From Beijerinckiaceae bacterium (GTDB lineage: Bacteria > Pseudomonadota > Alphaproteobacteria > Rhizobiales > Beijerinckiaceae), in contig CANBNG010000012.1 of the NCBI GenBank assembly GCA_947370975.1, forward strand, positions 1 through 64,000: a stretch of DNA of 64,000 nt, in the 5' to 3' direction. The position numbers and the translations under genes are program-made. Numbering within the stretch: position 1 is the stretch's first letter; the number at the start of each line of letters is the position of its first letter. Under the pieces are notes generated by a model that was not told the origin of the DNA, did no database searches, and saw nothing but the letters and a program-made list of their open reading frames with translations. This document shows, piece after piece, positions 62,309 to 64,000 of this stretch.

Positions 62309-63160
62309 TCATGCGGTCTTCCTCACCTGCGCCGGCGCGAAGCGCGCGAACAGGAGGTATATGCTCATCCAGTAGATGCCGGTGACCGCGAGCTCCGCGA
62401 CATCGGGCCGCGCGCGATAACCGGTGAGTGCGGCGATGAGCCCGCCAATAGGCCCGGAATCGGGCAGGATGGCGGACGTGTCCCAGAGTTTTCCGGCGGG
62501 CGCATTGATGTAGCCAAGGCTTACCAGATGATCGACGCCCGAGACGAATAGCGAGGCTGCGAGAAACAGCAGCATGATCTCGGTGATGCGGAAGAAAGTG
62601 CGCCAGTCGAGAATGCGGCTGCCGATCTGCAACAGGGCGTAAGTCGCGCCCGCGAGCACAAAGCCCAGCGCGATGGCCAGACCCGACATCAGGGCCGAGC
62701 CGCTGCCGCCAGCCGCCAGCGTGCCGTAAAGGAAGATCACCGTCTCGCTGCCTTCGCGTGCGACCGCAATGAAGGCAAGAAAGAACACGCCCCACCAGCG
62801 CGACGTATCGGCCGCGCTTTGCAGCGCGCCTTCAAGATCGCGCTTCATCGTGCGCCCGTTACGCTTCATCCAGAGCACCATCTGCACGATGAGCACGGCA
62901 GCAACCAGCACGGCGATGGTCTGGTAAAACTCCTGCGCATCCTCATCGAGATGTTCGGAGAAGAACAGCAGCAGCGAGCCAAACAGCAAGGCTCCCAGCA
63001 ATCCCGCGCCGACGCCCGCCCACAGCCAGAGATGGCCGGTGCGGCGCGCTAGCGGATTGTCCTGACGTTGCAGCCACGCATTGAGAATGCCGACGACGAG
63101 CAGCGCCTCGACGCTCTCGCGCCAGATGATGAAGATCACATTGCCGAGCTGGCTGGACAT
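62309..63160 (-). CDS. FTR1 family iron permease (FtrC-like)
   Basis: Inner-membrane iron permease of 283 residues with seven hydrophobic helices. Two R-E-x-x-E iron-binding motifs: RESVE in IIWRESVEALLVVGI and REGSE in AREGSETVIFLYG. The first helix lies at the very N-terminus, so there is no long periplasmic domain. It starts 4 bp after the cupredoxin gene, in the iron uptake operon. Confidence 0.93.
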   Translation of the reverse strand: MSSQLGNVIFIIWRESVEALLVVGILNAWLQRQDNPLARRTGHLWLWAGVGAGLLGALLFGSLLLFFSEHLDEDAQEFYQTIAVLVAAVLIVQMVLWMKRNGRTMKRDLEGALQSAADTSRWWGVFFLAFIAVAREGSETVIFLYGTLAAGGSGSALMSGLAIALGFVLAGATYALLQIGSRILDWRTFFRITEIMLLFLAASLFVSGVDHLVSLGYINAPAGKLWDTSAILPDSGPIGGLIAALTGYRARPDVAELAVTGIYWMSIYLLFARFAPAQVRKTA

Positions 63161-63164
63161 GGTT

Positions 63165-63500
63165 TTACTTCGCTATCAGCGTGGCCGGCGGCTGGCCTGG
63201 ATGAAAGTCATCGAAAAAATCGTAACGTCCGGGCGCGAGCGTGCGGATGACGAGCACCGAGCCAGTCTTTGGCGCGAGCACCTTTTCCTTCTTGAGTTCG
63301 AGACTCTCGAACTCGGCGGGCGTGTCGCCGGTATTGAAGAGTTCAAGCCGGATGCGCGTATTGGCCGGAACTTCGATTTCACGCGGACTGACAACGCCGT
63401 CCTTGAATTCGATCCGAAACGTCGGGTCTTCCGCCGCAGAGGCAGGCACCCCCGCGCAGAGCGCGAGCGCGAGGAGACCGAAAGCGAAACGCCTGAACAT
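63165..63500 (-). CDS. Periplasmic cupredoxin-domain protein (FtrB-like)
   Basis: Exported protein of 111 residues. Signal peptide: FGLLALALCAGVPASAAEDP. The mature part is a cupredoxin fold: RIEFKDGVVSPREIEVPANT, then RLELFNTGDTPAEFESLELK and APGRYDFFDDFHPGQP. The usual C-terminal Cys copper ligand is not evident. In Bordetella and Brucella the homologue assists Fe2+ oxidation with FtrA. The ATG at 63500 follows AGAGGG. Confidence 0.85.
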   Translation of the reverse strand: MFRRFAFGLLALALCAGVPASAAEDPTFRIEFKDGVVSPREIEVPANTRIRLELFNTGDTPAEFESLELKKEKVLAPKTGSVLVIRTLAPGRYDFFDDFHPGQPPATLIAK

Positions 63501-63524
63501 GATGTTCCCTCTTCCAAAAGACAC

Positions 63525-64000
63525 TTAGTAAGCGCCCTTCTTGCCGGCCCCTGCATAAGTGAAATCATACTCGACCATAAAGGGCGCGAACCATTCGCCC
63601 ACGCCCGTCTCCTTGTCGGTGTGACGGCCAAAATGCGCATGTGCACCCGGCGGCGAGACTGTGAGCTTCAGCTTGTATTTGCCAGCACCTGCGAGTTTGA
63701 CGTTATCGCCATAGTGCGGGCCGTCATTTGCGACCATCGGCATGAAGTCGCCCTTGGCGACATCGGCCCCGTCCTTGGTCAGCACGAATTTCACGTCGAG
63801 ATATGGAATCCAGTCACCTTCCGCAAAGCCGTTCTTGTTGTCGCCCGCCGCCTTGATGTCGGCTTCCATATGCACGTCGGATTCCGCAGCTGGCCGCATC
63901 ATGCCAGCAGGCGCCATTTCGATGGGCTGCAGATAAACAGCTCCGACTTCCATGCCGGCCTTCACCTGAGGCTTGCCAATTGGAATTTCCTTGGCGATCG
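63525..64000 (-). CDS. P19-family periplasmic iron-binding protein (FtrA-like; start beyond window)
   Basis: First gene of the iron uptake operon; the frame is open to the right edge, so the signal peptide and start are missing (158 codons seen). P19 family pattern: IAKEIPIGKPQVKAGMEVGA, VYLQPIEMAPAG, then VHMEADIKAAG and PPGAHAHFGRHTDKETGVG. The Met/His-rich residues are those that bind Cu/Fe in Campylobacter P19. It delivers ferrous iron to the FTR1 permease. Confidence 0.9.
   Translation of the reverse strand, partial: IAKEIPIGKPQVKAGMEVGAVYLQPIEMAPAGMMRPAAESDVHMEADIKAAGDNKNGFAEGDWIPYLDVKFVLTKDGADVAKGDFMPMVANDGPHYGDNVKLAGAGKYKLKLTVSPPGAHAHFGRHTDKETGVGEWFAPFMVEYDFTYAGAGKKGAY

Overview
The window is 64 kb of GC-rich chromosome with dense, mostly intact genes. 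The protein content points to an alphaproteobacterium, most likely Hyphomicrobiales (Rhizobiales): overlapping rlmE and ppx beside guaB, a DUF2849-cysI-DUF934 sulfite reductase block, a Cys-type formate dehydrogenase with a TAT-target peptide, and REP-like palindromes of the kind common in that order. The genus cannot be named from the sequence. No integrase, transposase, phage gene, CRISPR array or rRNA was seen.

Layout. 0-4.1 kb is housekeeping: MAPEG protein (cut by the left edge), guaB, rlmE, ppx/gppA and tRNA-Gln(CTG). 4.4-12.3 kb holds a 2172-residue autotransporter, a periplasmic parvulin-type prolyl isomerase and an unrecognised 107-residue protein, all on the minus strand; an AT-rich 750-bp region follows to 13.06 kb. 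13-19 kb is mixed: secreted HAD phosphatase, DUF4189 protein, ABC-F ATPase, hexapeptide acetyltransferase, a small unknown, a PilZ protein and TerC with a structured leader. 19-25 kb is a formate dehydrogenase operon with assembly factors, then an acyl-CoA desaturase.

26.3-45.6 kb looks like an aromatic-acid catabolic region: a dihydroxyphthalate decarboxylase-like protein, a two-subunit Rieske ring hydroxylase with a divergent Rieske ferredoxin, two FAD monooxygenases, a UbiD-family decarboxylase, a VOC (extradiol-type) enzyme, a TauD-type dioxygenase, a 2-hydroxyacid dehydrogenase, a GMC oxidoreductase and a ThDP enzyme. Four periplasmic binding proteins are interspersed, but no ABC or TTT membrane component and no DNA-binding regulator is present. 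The substrate is not evident.

45.7-50 kb is signalling (hybrid histidine kinase, EAL phosphodiesterase) and a glutathione transferase. 49.8-54.6 kb is a TAXI-type TRAP transporter operon with an Asp/Glu-racemase-superfamily enzyme that lacks both expected cysteines, plus a Bug-type binding protein. 55.1-58.4 kb is a sulfite (or nitrite) reductase operon (ferredoxin, DUF2849, siroheme reductase, DUF934) followed by an Lrp/AsnC regulator. 58.5-60.8 kb is a lone binding protein and an MFS exporter. 60.9-64 kb is a four-gene FtrABCD-type ferrous iron uptake operon, cut by the right edge.

Intergenic DNA is rich in palindromic repeats, notably two copies of a ~190-bp element with 21-bp inverted ends at 29.6 and 43.5 kb. 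The best leads for something new are the autotransporter-isomerase-small protein locus, the permease-less binding proteins in the catabolic region and the cysteine-less racemase homologue.
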